From GH45 sp046704385 (lineage in GTDB: Bacteria; Bacteroidota; Bacteroidia; Bacteroidales; SZUA-534), in the NCBI GenBank assembly GCA_046704385.1, contig JBJKSB010000061.1, positions 1 to 64,000 of the forward strand: a DNA stretch of 64,000 nt, given 5' to 3'. Below, in pieces: positions 28,340 through 36,612 of this stretch; positions within the stretch are counted from its first letter, which is position 1; every line of letters begins with the position of its first letter. The notes below the pieces were generated by a model that saw only the letters and a program-made list of their open reading frames with translations, did no database searches and was not told the origin of the DNA. The position numbers and the translations under genes were made by a program.

Positions 28340-28347
28340 CAAAAGTA
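28340..28347 (-). promoter_or_regulatory. Candidate -7 element upstream of the LysE-type gene
   Basis: On the minus strand this reads TACTTTTG, an exact TAnnTTTG match, 37 bases upstream of the ATG. I see no TTG at the expected -33 position, so this is only a partial promoter. Confidence 0.35.
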
Positions 28348-28388
28348 TAAATTTTTGATTAAAATAATAAGCCAGAGTAAAACTATTC

Positions 28389-28396
28389 TATATTTG
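28389..28396 (+). promoter_or_regulatory. Candidate -7 element upstream of the TIGR02757 gene
   Basis: TATATTTG matches TAnnTTTG exactly, 33 bases before the ATG at 28430. No TTG is placed 19 bases upstream. Confidence 0.35.
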
Positions 28397-28429
28397 TTAA
28401 CTTTTTCTTAATACCTGATAATATCAGAT

Positions 28430-29203
28430 ATGCAACAACTTAAAGATTTTCTTGACTCCATGGTTGCAAAATATAACCATTTAGGTTTCATTGAAAATGA
28501 TCCAATTTCGATCCCTCATAAATTTTCAGCTAAGGAAGACATTGAAATTTCAGGCTTTTTTAGTGCCATTATAGCCTGGGGGAACAGAAAGTCAATTATA
28601 AAATCGGCAAACCAGTTAATGCATTGGTTCGATAATGCTCCATATGATTTTATTATGAATCACTCTCAAGATGATTTAAAACCATTTGATCAATTTGTAT
28701 ACAGAACCTTTAATGGTATAGATTGCACTTTTTTTATCAAAACAATACAAAATATTTATCTCAACCATGGCGGGCTCGAAAAAGTTTTTGTCCGGGGTTA
28801 TTCTAAAAATAAAAATATAGCTGAAGCCATTATTTATTTCAGAAGTGTATTCTTCTCAATAAATCATGAAAACAGGACACAAAAGCACATTGCTAATCCG
28901 TTTAAAGGTTCATCAGCAAAACGGCTAAACATGTTCCTGCGGTGGATGATCCGGCACGATGCTGCTGAAGTAGATTTTGGCATCTGGAAAAACATTAATC
29001 CAGCTCACCTGATGATTCCTCTTGATATACATTCGGGTTCAATAGCCAGGGGATTAGGGATTTTAAAACGCAAACAAAACGATTGGAAAGCCGTTGAAGA
29101 GTTAACTCAAGTCTTGCAGACTTTTGATAAAACTGATCCTGTAAAATATGACTATGCATTGTTTGGGCTTGGCGTAAATAAGGATTTTAATTATGGCAAA
29201 TAA
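28430..29203 (+). CDS. TIGR02757 family protein of unknown function
   Basis: This 257-residue soluble protein matches the TIGR02757 family, which is widespread in Bacteroidota and of unproven biochemical role. Recognisable conserved parts are the early FSAIIAWGNRKSIIKSA helix, NPFKGSSAKRLNMFLRWMIR and the C-terminal YDYALFGLGVNK. No signal peptide or membrane segment is seen. Its stop overlaps the start of the trmN6-like gene by 11 bases, so the two are probably translationally coupled, which hints at an RNA-related role; this is inference only. Confidence 0.85.
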   Translation: MQQLKDFLDSMVAKYNHLGFIENDPISIPHKFSAKEDIEISGFFSAIIAWGNRKSIIKSANQLMHWFDNAPYDFIMNHSQDDLKPFDQFVYRTFNGIDCTFFIKTIQNIYLNHGGLEKVFVRGYSKNKNIAEAIIYFRSVFFSINHENRTQKHIANPFKGSSAKRLNMFLRWMIRHDAAEVDFGIWKNINPAHLMIPLDIHSGSIARGLGILKRKQNDWKAVEELTQVLQTFDKTDPVKYDYALFGLGVNKDFNYGK

Positions 29204-29906
29204 TTATTTTCAGTTTAAGCAATTTACCATTCACCAGGAAAAATCAGCCATGAAAGTGGGTACCGATGGTGTGTTGCTTGGAGCATGGGCCGATTGTCAA
29301 AAAGCTGCTCAGATACTGGATATTGGTACCGGAACCGGGCTTATTGCCATAATGCTGGCTCAACGATCGGATGCAATTATTGATGCAGTTGAACTGGAAA
29401 ACAATGCTGCCTGTGAGGCTGAGTTAAATGCATCGGCCTGTAAATGGAAAAACAGGATAATCGTATGTAACAAAAGTATTCAACAATTTGCAGCGATCAC
29501 AAACAAAAAATATGATTTAATAGTATCAAATCCTCCCTATTTTACGCAATCACAAAAAACCAACAACGAAGCTCGTAATTTTGCCCGGCACAACGACAGC
29601 CTTTCGGTTTCAGATTTATTTAATGCAGTTGATAAATTGCTTGCTGAAAATGGCTCATTTAGCCTTATAATTCCAACCGAAGCTCTTCCCCTTTTTCTGG
29701 AGAATGCAAAAAGCATCGGCTTAACTTGCTATAAAAAATTGTGGATTTGGCCTACACCCGAAATAAAACCGAAACGAATTCTTCTTTCATTTAGCAAGCA
29801 GAACATTAACCTGAAAGAACATAACCTGATTATTGAAACAACCGGACGACACAGGTACTCTAGTGAATATAAAAACCTGACCAAAGATTTTTACCTGGCT
29901 TTCTAG
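29193..29906 (+). CDS. tRNA1(Val) adenine-N6-methyltransferase, TrmN6-like
   Basis: This 237-residue class I methyltransferase has the SAM-binding motif LDIGTGTGLIAIMLAQRS and the catalytic NPPY (VSNPPYFTQS) of amino-group methyltransferases. The start VGTDGVLLGAWAD is typical of the YfiC/TrmN6 family, which methylates A37 of tRNA1(Val). The short C-terminal Lys-rich part fits RNA binding. It overlaps the preceding gene by 11 bases. The exact tRNA target is inferred from family. Confidence 0.88.
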   Translation: MANNYFQFKQFTIHQEKSAMKVGTDGVLLGAWADCQKAAQILDIGTGTGLIAIMLAQRSDAIIDAVELENNAACEAELNASACKWKNRIIVCNKSIQQFAAITNKKYDLIVSNPPYFTQSQKTNNEARNFARHNDSLSVSDLFNAVDKLLAENGSFSLIIPTEALPLFLENAKSIGLTCYKKLWIWPTPEIKPKRILLSFSKQNINLKEHNLIIETTGRHRYSSEYKNLTKDFYLAF

Positions 29907-29924
29907 AAGTGCGTTCCTAAAGTT
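29902..29924. repeat. Copy 1 of a 23-base intergenic repeat
   Basis: The segment beginning TCTAGAAGTGCGTT and ending TAAAGTT is 20 of 23 identical to 63521-63543. It contains the stop codon of the trmN6-like gene. The shared GAAGTGCGTT core is unusually GC-rich for a non-coding stretch here. Confidence 0.4.
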
Positions 29925-29940
29925 TTTTTTAATCATTGTT

Positions 29941-30030
29941 GTTGGAATAATGAAAAAATGGATTGATGGAATAATTTAACATTTAAAAGGAACATTTCCA
30001 ATTTTCCAATTCCTAAATTCCTTTTATAGG
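29941..30030. repeat. Degenerate relative of the TTGGAA intergenic element
   Basis: The left part (TTGGAATAATG...GATGGAAT) and right part (ATTTCCAATTTTCCAATTCC) form a loose inverted pair built from TGGAA/TTCCA words, as in the two clearer copies at 34948-35029 and 58061-58142. Identity to those is looser and was judged by eye only. Confidence 0.35.
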
Positions 30031-30054
30031 ATCAATCAACAACTTAAGCTACTG

Positions 30055-31173
30055 TCAATTTACTTCAATCTCCACCCTCCGGTTAAGCTGTCGTCCCTCC
30101 TCGGTTTCGTTTTCAGAAATGGGTTGGCTTTTACCAAAACCTTTAGCTACAATTCGAAATCGTGAAATACCTTTCTCAAGCAAATAATTCCTGACGGCAC
30201 TGGCCCTTTGTTCTGAAAGTTCCTGGTTATACTCGTCGGTACCTATGTTATCAGTGTGCCCGAAAATTGAAATTTTCAAATTTGGATTCCTTTTCAATTC
30301 ATAAACCAGCCTGTCCAATTCCTGATAAGATTCTTCAAGAATTACTGCTTTATCGGTTTCAAAATACAGGTTTTTCAATATCATCCTTTGATGAGGAAAA
30401 ATTTCGCCATTGAATTCCTTTGGTTCCTCTGCCAATAAATTTGCACAATCATAATGCAAACTATCATTATAAGGTTCCAATAAAACCCCATCAATATAAT
30501 AATATGCCATGGGGTTTATGTTGGGAGTCGGTATCAGGTTTTCATCAAAATTTCTATACTCCATTTGTTGATTCGATAAAAAGTTACCAATAATCAGGTA
30601 TTTTTCATTCCCTTTAGCATGGTAAACACCACAAATCCGGGTCCACCCATTTTTATCATAAATTATATCGTTATGCGGATAAACAATATCTGCTTTTACC
30701 GGGTAATTAATTGTTTCATAAGAATTCATTGGCAACTCTGAAAAAAACATACCTAAACCATTACAGGCAACCAGGCTGGTCAATCCTAACCTTACCCACA
30801 TCTCGGCATAATACTTTTTATCCTTTGCAAGCGAGTCTTGCAGTTCAATTCTGATATATTCACGATATGCAATCTGCTTAGGATCAATTTGCCTCATACA
30901 AGCAATAAGTCCCATATAACCTTTCCCGTCAAAAGCTTCGGCATTTCCAACCCAATTGTAAGGTACGCCACATTTGTATGAGCATGCATTAAAATAATCG
31001 GGAGTTCCGTTATTAGGTGAAGTCCAATATTTAACGGTATTTAATACCTTATTTGTTACATATTCCTCCGGGCACTCAGTAAACTCTTCAAAACTTCCAT
31101 TGGGTACCAGGTTCTGCCCTGCTAAATTATATGCAGTAATAAAAACAAATAATATCAGAGTTTGCCATTTCAA
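30055..31173 (-). CDS. Exported OmpA-domain protein with N-terminal carbohydrate-binding-like domain
   Basis: This 372-residue protein begins at a TTG, with signal peptide KWQTLILFVFITAYNLAGQ and no better in-frame ATG. The first domain (about 20-235) opens with NLVPNGSFEEF and ends around PMAYYYIDGVLLEP, like the jelly-roll modules often found before OmpA domains in Bacteroidota. The C-terminal OmpA domain (about 265-372) has GHTDNIGTDEYNQELSEQRA and NRRVEIEV, which binds peptidoglycan. It probably anchors or stiffens the envelope. It lies 14 bases after hflX. Confidence 0.83.
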   Translation of the reverse strand: MKWQTLILFVFITAYNLAGQNLVPNGSFEEFTECPEEYVTNKVLNTVKYWTSPNNGTPDYFNACSYKCGVPYNWVGNAEAFDGKGYMGLIACMRQIDPKQIAYREYIRIELQDSLAKDKKYYAEMWVRLGLTSLVACNGLGMFFSELPMNSYETINYPVKADIVYPHNDIIYDKNGWTRICGVYHAKGNEKYLIIGNFLSNQQMEYRNFDENLIPTPNINPMAYYYIDGVLLEPYNDSLHYDCANLLAEEPKEFNGEIFPHQRMILKNLYFETDKAVILEESYQELDRLVYELKRNPNLKISIFGHTDNIGTDEYNQELSEQRASAVRNYLLEKGISRFRIVAKGFGKSQPISENETEEGRQLNRRVEIEVN

Positions 31174-31187
31174 AAGGGTCTCAGGTT

Positions 31188-32414
31188 TTAATCTTCAGCA
31201 ATTTTCTTCCATGAATCATTATACAAAAAATTATTGTAGGGATATATTTTGGCATGAATCTCACGGATCTTTCCATAAATAATTTGCTTAAATTCTTCAA
31301 TATTGGTTTTCTCTTTGGCTGAAATGAACATACAGGTCAAATTGTTTTTTGCCATCCAGGAATTTTTTAACTCCTCAAGCGAAATATTCTCTTTTGACAA
31401 GGGAGTTAAATCATCCTCCTCTTTTTCGACAAACGTGTAGGCATCAATTTTATTGAATATAATATAGGTCGGTTTATCGGATGAATCAATTTCATGAAGC
31501 GTTTGATTAACGATATTTATCTGCTCTTCGAAATTTGAGTGTGAAATATCAACTACATGTAACAAGATATCAGCCTCGCGAACTTCATCAAGTGTCGATT
31601 TAAACGACTCAACCAAATCGTGCGGGAGTTTACGGATAAACCCAACGGTATCGCTCAACAGGAAAGGCAAATTTTCAATCACAACTTTACGGACCGTCGT
31701 ATCAAGAGTTGCGAACAGTTTGTTTTCGGCAAATACATCCGATTTGCTTAACATATTCATAATTGTTGATTTACCCACATTGGTATAACCTACCAAAGCC
31801 ACCCGAACCATTTGCCCACGATTTTTACGCTGCGTAGCCATTTGCTTGTCTATTTTCGACAACTGTTCTTTTAAACGTGATATTTTATCACGGATAATCC
31901 GGCGGTCTGTCTCAATTTCGGTTTCACCCGGACCTCTTAAACCAATACCTCCACGTTGCCTTTCCAGGTGTGTCCACATCCTGGTTAACCTGGGTAAAAG
32001 ATATTGATATTGAGCCAGTTCCACCTGAACCTTCGCATGAGCTGTTCGGGCACGCTGCGCAAAAATATCCAGAATCAGGTTGGTGCGGTCAAGAACCCGT
32101 GCATTAAACAGCTTTTCAATATTTCGTAGCTGTGTAGGGGTCAATTCATCGTCAAAAATAACCAGGGTAATTTCCTTCTCCTCAACAAAATTTGAAATTT
32201 CATTTATCTTACCTGTCCCGACGAACGTTCTTGAATTTGGAGTTTCCAATTTCTGCACAAATCGTTTCACCGGAACAGCACCGGCAGTTTCAGTCAAAAA
32301 TGCCAGTTCATCCAGATACTCTTTTACCTGGGCTTCATCCTGGTGCTGGTTAATAACACCCACCAATACTGCCCTCACCAGCTCTTCCCCTGTTTCAAAT
32401 GACGATTGACTCAT
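31188..32414 (-). CDS. hflX: Ribosome-associated GTPase HflX
   Basis: HflX splits stalled or stressed ribosomes. The 408-residue protein has the N-terminal glycine-rich HflX domain with GTGKINEISNFVEEKE, the linker LERQRGGIGLRGPGETEIE (the family signature), and a G domain with GYTNVGKS, DTVGFIRKLP and NKID. It precedes the OmpA-domain gene on the same strand. Confidence 0.96.
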   Translation of the reverse strand: MSQSSFETGEELVRAVLVGVINQHQDEAQVKEYLDELAFLTETAGAVPVKRFVQKLETPNSRTFVGTGKINEISNFVEEKEITLVIFDDELTPTQLRNIEKLFNARVLDRTNLILDIFAQRARTAHAKVQVELAQYQYLLPRLTRMWTHLERQRGGIGLRGPGETEIETDRRIIRDKISRLKEQLSKIDKQMATQRKNRGQMVRVALVGYTNVGKSTIMNMLSKSDVFAENKLFATLDTTVRKVVIENLPFLLSDTVGFIRKLPHDLVESFKSTLDEVREADILLHVVDISHSNFEEQINIVNQTLHEIDSSDKPTYIIFNKIDAYTFVEKEEDDLTPLSKENISLEELKNSWMAKNNLTCMFISAKEKTNIEEFKQIIYGKIREIHAKIYPYNNFLYNDSWKKIAED

Positions 32415-32623
32415 TTAATAAATAAAAATTACATTCTATGATGCAAATATTGCAATTATTCTCAACTCTATGTTAAACACCTTAAAGAAAATTTTGATGT
32501 GCTTGTCCTTAGAGTGTTCCTTCGCAGCAACTTATGTCTCCGCTAAAGCTTCAACTATACCCAAATGGTGTAAGAGACAAGCCTGTTGATATTCTTTTAA
32601 CGTAAACTCAACATGGTACAATG

Positions 32624-32650
32624 CAAAAAACCGCCTCAAAAATGAGACGG
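32624..32650 (-). terminator. Terminator of the tonB gene
   Basis: On the minus strand CCGTCTC pairs with GAGGCGG (one T-G pair) across an ATTTTT loop, followed by TTTTTT. It is 25 bases after the tonB stop. Confidence 0.75.
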
Positions 32651-32674
32651 TTCGTATATTAAACTGAAATAATT

Positions 32675-33355
32675 CTAATTTAACTGGAAGTTAATTGGAA
32701 CTGTATAGGAAACCTTAACTGGTTTACCCCTTTGTGATCCTGGTTTCCATTTAGGTAAGCTGGAAATAACCCTTACAGCTTCCTTGTCCAAAGCAGGGTC
32801 AACACCACGAACAACTTTAACTTGTTCAACTTCCCCTTTTTGGTTAACAACAAACTGAACAAATACCCTACCCTGAATACCATTCTCTTTAGCAATCTCA
32901 GGATAAACAACATGTTGATTGATGTAGCTCCTTAAAGCAGCATCGCCACCTGGGAATTCAGGCATATTTTCAACAATATAAAAAACCTGGGTTTCTTCAA
33001 CTTCTTCTTCCTGATCGATTTCAACAATTTCAACTGCAGTTTCCTGATCAGCTTCAGTATCATCAATCTCTAATTCATCTTCAATGTCAACATCATCTTC
33101 CACAATATTCAAAACCTCAGTAACTTTTGGTGGTTCTGGTGGTGGTGGTGGTTTAACCTCCTGTTGGCGGGTAATAGGAATAATCTCCTCCTCAGCAACC
33201 ATATCATCAAGCTGACCCAGGTTGCCTGCTATTTTCTCCTTTTGGGTAACGTTAAAACCAAGCAACATAACGCCGAGTGACAGAACGAAACCTATTTCAA
33301 GGAATAATCCGCTGTACCGTCTTAAATCTACTTTGGGGTTCTTTTTAAGTTCCAT
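32675..33355 (-). CDS. tonB: TonB family energy transducer
   Basis: TonB carries proton-motive energy from ExbBD to outer-membrane receptors. The 226-residue protein has a single N-terminal membrane anchor (about 15-34), a Pro-rich periplasmic segment (VKPPPPPEPPKV), an acidic Asp/Glu linker (about 83-118), and a C-terminal TonB domain (130-226) with YPEIAKENGIQGRVFVQFVV and VSYTVPINFQLN. The acidic linker is characteristic of Bacteroidota TonB proteins. No exbB or exbD lies beside it. Confidence 0.93.
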   Translation of the reverse strand: MELKKNPKVDLRRYSGLFLEIGFVLSLGVMLLGFNVTQKEKIAGNLGQLDDMVAEEEIIPITRQQEVKPPPPPEPPKVTEVLNIVEDDVDIEDELEIDDTEADQETAVEIVEIDQEEEVEETQVFYIVENMPEFPGGDAALRSYINQHVVYPEIAKENGIQGRVFVQFVVNQKGEVEQVKVVRGVDPALDKEAVRVISSLPKWKPGSQRGKPVKVSYTVPINFQLN

Positions 33356-33543
33356 ATTATTTTGTTATTACCAATTTTTTCAGTCGCTAAAAATACTACT
33401 TATTGAATACATTTTCAAAATAAAAAGCTGTTATAAATCAAAAAAAACATTTATTTTCGATAAATTGCTTGTTTTCATTCTCTTAAGTACTCATTCTCAA
33501 ACTTTTGCGATCAGGAAAAAATTTTACATTAAAATAAAATTAA

Positions 33544-34917
33544 CTATTTAGTCTCACATTTTTCAAGCAATTCCGAACTCATCTCTAAAAGATTCAAACC
33601 TTCGAAATTACCCGAACTCAGCAATAAGAGTACAGAATTTTTAAATTCCATAAAAAATAATTCATTTTTTAATTTTTTTCTATCATTAAATATTTTGATG
33701 CCGTTTTTATCGAACGATTTTGCAATATTTTCAGGATATATTTTTTCCAATCGCTTTAATTCAATGGCATGATTGCTATAAAAAACCAGCGCTTTGTCTG
33801 CCTTATCCATTGTACCGCGGTATTCTTGTAAAAAATCCTTATTCAGGCTGCTATAAGTATGCAATTCCATACAGGCAATTACTTCTTTTTCAGGATATTG
33901 ATTTTTCACAGCATTTATGGTCGCAGCCAGTTTCGAAGGCGAATGTGCAAAATCCTGGTATATGATCAAATTATTATTTTTTCCAAGCAATTGTAATCGT
34001 TTTGATGCACCTTCAAAACTTTGGATAGCCTTATAGAATTCCGCCTCCTCAATCCCAAGTTTCGTACAAACAAGTTTTGCCCCGCTTAAATTCTGAAGAT
34101 TATGCAGGCCAAATATCTTTAAAAGAATTTTTTCATTTTGTAGTTGCAAATAAGTATTCCCATCCTCAATAGTAAAAGGATGCTCATGATAGGGTACACA
34201 TTGAATATTCCTGTTTATTTTTTCAACAATTACCTGAAGGTTTTTATCACCGTCAAAGTATATCAAACTGCCATTTTCTTCAACCTGGTTTGTAAATATT
34301 TCAAATTGCTCCACGTAATTTTTAAAAGTTGGAAATACATTAATATGGTCCCAGGCAATTCCGGTAATTAATCCAATGTGTGGCTTATATAAATGAAATT
34401 TTGGCCTGGGGTCAATAGGTGAAGTAAGGTATTCATCTCCCTCAAATACAGCAATATCAGAATCATTGGAAAAATTCACCATAGTTTCGAACCCTTCAAG
34501 TTGAGCCCCAACCATGTAATCAAATTTTTTATGACAGAATTTTAGTACATGCATTACCATTGCCGTGGTAGTTGTTTTACCATGGCTACCCCCAATGACA
34601 ACCCTGGTTTTGTTCTGGGTCTGGTTATATAAAAATTCCGGATAGGAAAATATCTGCAAACCAAGTTCCTTGGCTTTCAATAATTCAGGATTATCACTTT
34701 TAGCATGCATTCCAAGTACAATAGCATCAATTTCAGTAGTTATCTTCCCGGGCGACCAACCTATGTTGTCAGGTAGTAATCCATACTTTGCCAATCTCGA
34801 CCGCGAGGGTTCAAAAATTTCATCGTCTGAACCTGTAATTTGCTCACCCTTTTTATGAAGGGCAATGGCCAGGTTGTGCATGGCACTGCCTCCAATAGCT
34901 ATAAAATGATAATGCAT
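33544..34917 (-). CDS. mpl: Murein tripeptide ligase Mpl
   Basis: Mpl joins recycled L-Ala-gamma-D-Glu-mesoDAP tripeptide to UDP-MurNAc, reusing peptidoglycan. With the start at 34917 (MHYHFIAIGGSAMHNLAIAL) it has 457 residues, the family's usual length. It has the Mur-ligase P-loop GGSHGKTTTTAMVM, the FEGDEYLTSPIDPRPKF region, GIAWDHINVFPT, and the C-terminal DFAHSPSKLAATI. The reading frame is open upstream to 34992, but that part lies in an intergenic repeat, so the later start is chosen. It fits with DAP synthesis (dapD at 47985) and a lytic transglycosylase nearby. Confidence 0.94.
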   Translation of the reverse strand: MHYHFIAIGGSAMHNLAIALHKKGEQITGSDDEIFEPSRSRLAKYGLLPDNIGWSPGKITTEIDAIVLGMHAKSDNPELLKAKELGLQIFSYPEFLYNQTQNKTRVVIGGSHGKTTTTAMVMHVLKFCHKKFDYMVGAQLEGFETMVNFSNDSDIAVFEGDEYLTSPIDPRPKFHLYKPHIGLITGIAWDHINVFPTFKNYVEQFEIFTNQVEENGSLIYFDGDKNLQVIVEKINRNIQCVPYHEHPFTIEDGNTYLQLQNEKILLKIFGLHNLQNLSGAKLVCTKLGIEEAEFYKAIQSFEGASKRLQLLGKNNNLIIYQDFAHSPSKLAATINAVKNQYPEKEVIACMELHTYSSLNKDFLQEYRGTMDKADKALVFYSNHAIELKRLEKIYPENIAKSFDKNGIKIFNDRKKLKNELFFMEFKNSVLLLLSSGNFEGLNLLEMSSELLEKCETK

Positions 34918-34947
34918 ACTATTTTTATATAAAGCAATTATATTTTT

Positions 34948-35029
34948 TTGGAATACTGGAATATTGGAAAAATAGTACCGTCTATAATGCATTCATAACA
35001 ATATTCCATCATTCCGATTTTCCAATTTA
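34948..35029. repeat. Intergenic TTGGAA element, copy B
   Basis: This is an approximately 82-base AT-rich element with imperfect inverted arms. Its reverse complement matches 58061-58142: the arm at 35001-35029 agrees with 58061-58089 in 27 of 29 positions, and the other arm matches less closely. It lies just upstream of mpl and downstream of the next gene region, and it creates a false 5' extension of the mpl reading frame. Confidence 0.6.
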
Positions 35030-35074
35030 ATAATTTACCTGGTTTCATAAATTGAACTCCATTGACATTAATAA

Positions 35075-36553
35075 CTAATGCTTCTCACTGAGCAAGTCTT
35101 TCTGTTTCACCGTTTCATATTTGCTGTAATCTTTCATTAAAGCGTTAAAAAGCATTTGTGCTATAATATGCCCTCCTGTACGATTAAAGTGTGTGAAATC
35201 TTTACCTGCCAAAGGTGGCTGGGCAAACACCCAACTCGGCATGGAATTTTTACCTCCCATGGCTGTGTACAAATCCCAAAAGGCACAATTGGCATTTTTT
35301 GCAGCATTTTTTTGCGCCTTTCTTATTTTCTCAATATTGGGATACGATTCATAATAATTGCCTTTACGTCTCGACATATCCGACAATCCAATCACCAGAA
35401 AGGATGAATTAGGGAAAATCTTTTTCAAATAATTTAATTCCCTGGTCATTGAATGCTCATAAAAATCATAGTTTCTTACCTGGTAAGGAACCACATTAAC
35501 TCCAAATTCCAGAATTACCAGTCCGGTTTTAAGATATTTTGCCATTCCCCTGAATTGTGTATAATCGAGCCTGGAAAATTCAGTGCCCCAACTTCCTCTG
35601 AAAGGCAGGTTGTCAACAGCAACGCCCCTTGGTGCATCAAGAGCTATTCCATAAATATCAGGGCTTTTATCACCTTCAAACTCAATAATAAAATCACGGG
35701 GTGCACGTTTGAAATTCCACTGAAAATTCTTTGTATCTTGTACAGTATCAAGCTCTTCAAACCAAACCAAACTATCGTTCACAAATCCTTTTACCAGAAA
35801 ATTATCATTACTATGACCATAAAATACCCTGCATTGCGTAAAATTATTTACTGATGAGTAGGCCATACCAGACCTGCTAAATTCTAAAGTTGCCTTTTTA
35901 ATAGACGGATTAATATTGAAAGTGTCATCATGGTAGCTGGTAAACCTGGCGAAACTTCCCAGAACACCAAACTGTCGGTGAGGCAATATGGTATCTTTTT
36001 TATAGTAAACCGAGTGCGATTGCCAGTTTGAAGATACTGTATGTTTTATTGACGATGATTCAGCACTTCCAGGAATTGCAGGTAACAATCCTGGACCGCT
36101 ACCGCCAAACTGTTTCTGAAACCGGTTTCTTAGATAACCTGTAATTCGGTCGCCTTCAATCTGGCTATCACCATAATGTAATATTCGAACCCGCTTTTTA
36201 TGTGAATTATCCAGCTTTTCAAAAAATGTAAATAATACTGAAGTATCACCGGCAGGATATTCAATAGGTTGTACTTTTGCCTTTAAATCAGTCACATTGG
36301 CTCTCACTGTATCAACCAATTCGTCATTATTTGTAATTATTGAATCGCTTGCTATAATGGACTGATTTTCTGCCAATATGTTATTTATATCGGCATATTT
36401 AATGTCCTCGGAGAATAAATCGGAAAATGAAAAATGAAATTTCAAACGCAATGAATCGTCAACAGCAATACCGTCTTTGGGGAAAAGTATAGCAATGGCG
36501 GTTGTTAAAACCAGCAACAGAACTAAAAATATGAGAATCTTACGTGGTTGCAT
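35075..36553 (-). CDS. Membrane-anchored SGNH/GDSL-type hydrolase
   Basis: This 492-residue protein has an N-terminal membrane anchor (ILIFLVLLLVLTTAIAILF, about 6-24) and a periplasmic SGNH fold. Block I is HYGDSQIEGDRITGYL, with the nucleophile Ser, and block V is DFTHFNRTGGHIIAQML, with the catalytic Asp and His. A middle region (about 180-330) is a jelly-roll-like insertion. Such proteins act as esterases or O-acetyl hydrolases on glycans or peptidoglycan; the substrate is not evident. It is the last gene of the parAB/envelope cluster, downstream of the lytic transglycosylase. Confidence 0.82.
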   Translation of the reverse strand: MQPRKILIFLVLLLVLTTAIAILFPKDGIAVDDSLRLKFHFSFSDLFSEDIKYADINNILAENQSIIASDSIITNNDELVDTVRANVTDLKAKVQPIEYPAGDTSVLFTFFEKLDNSHKKRVRILHYGDSQIEGDRITGYLRNRFQKQFGGSGPGLLPAIPGSAESSSIKHTVSSNWQSHSVYYKKDTILPHRQFGVLGSFARFTSYHDDTFNINPSIKKATLEFSRSGMAYSSVNNFTQCRVFYGHSNDNFLVKGFVNDSLVWFEELDTVQDTKNFQWNFKRAPRDFIIEFEGDKSPDIYGIALDAPRGVAVDNLPFRGSWGTEFSRLDYTQFRGMAKYLKTGLVILEFGVNVVPYQVRNYDFYEHSMTRELNYLKKIFPNSSFLVIGLSDMSRRKGNYYESYPNIEKIRKAQKNAAKNANCAFWDLYTAMGGKNSMPSWVFAQPPLAGKDFTHFNRTGGHIIAQMLFNALMKDYSKYETVKQKDLLSEKH

Positions 36554-36612
36554 CGTGCCAATATAATGATTCTCAAAATATTTTGGAAGGATTTAAATTA
36601 TTAACCTCAGTA

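Noticed and set aside
32415..32674. Possible small RNA or gene between hflX and tonB
   Set aside because: Apart from the tonB terminator I see no promoter with both elements, no reading frame of note and no stable fold by eye.
34918..34992. Upstream extension of the mpl reading frame
   Set aside because: The extra 25 codons lie in an intergenic repeat, and the ATG at 34917 gives the usual Mpl length and N-terminal Rossmann motif.
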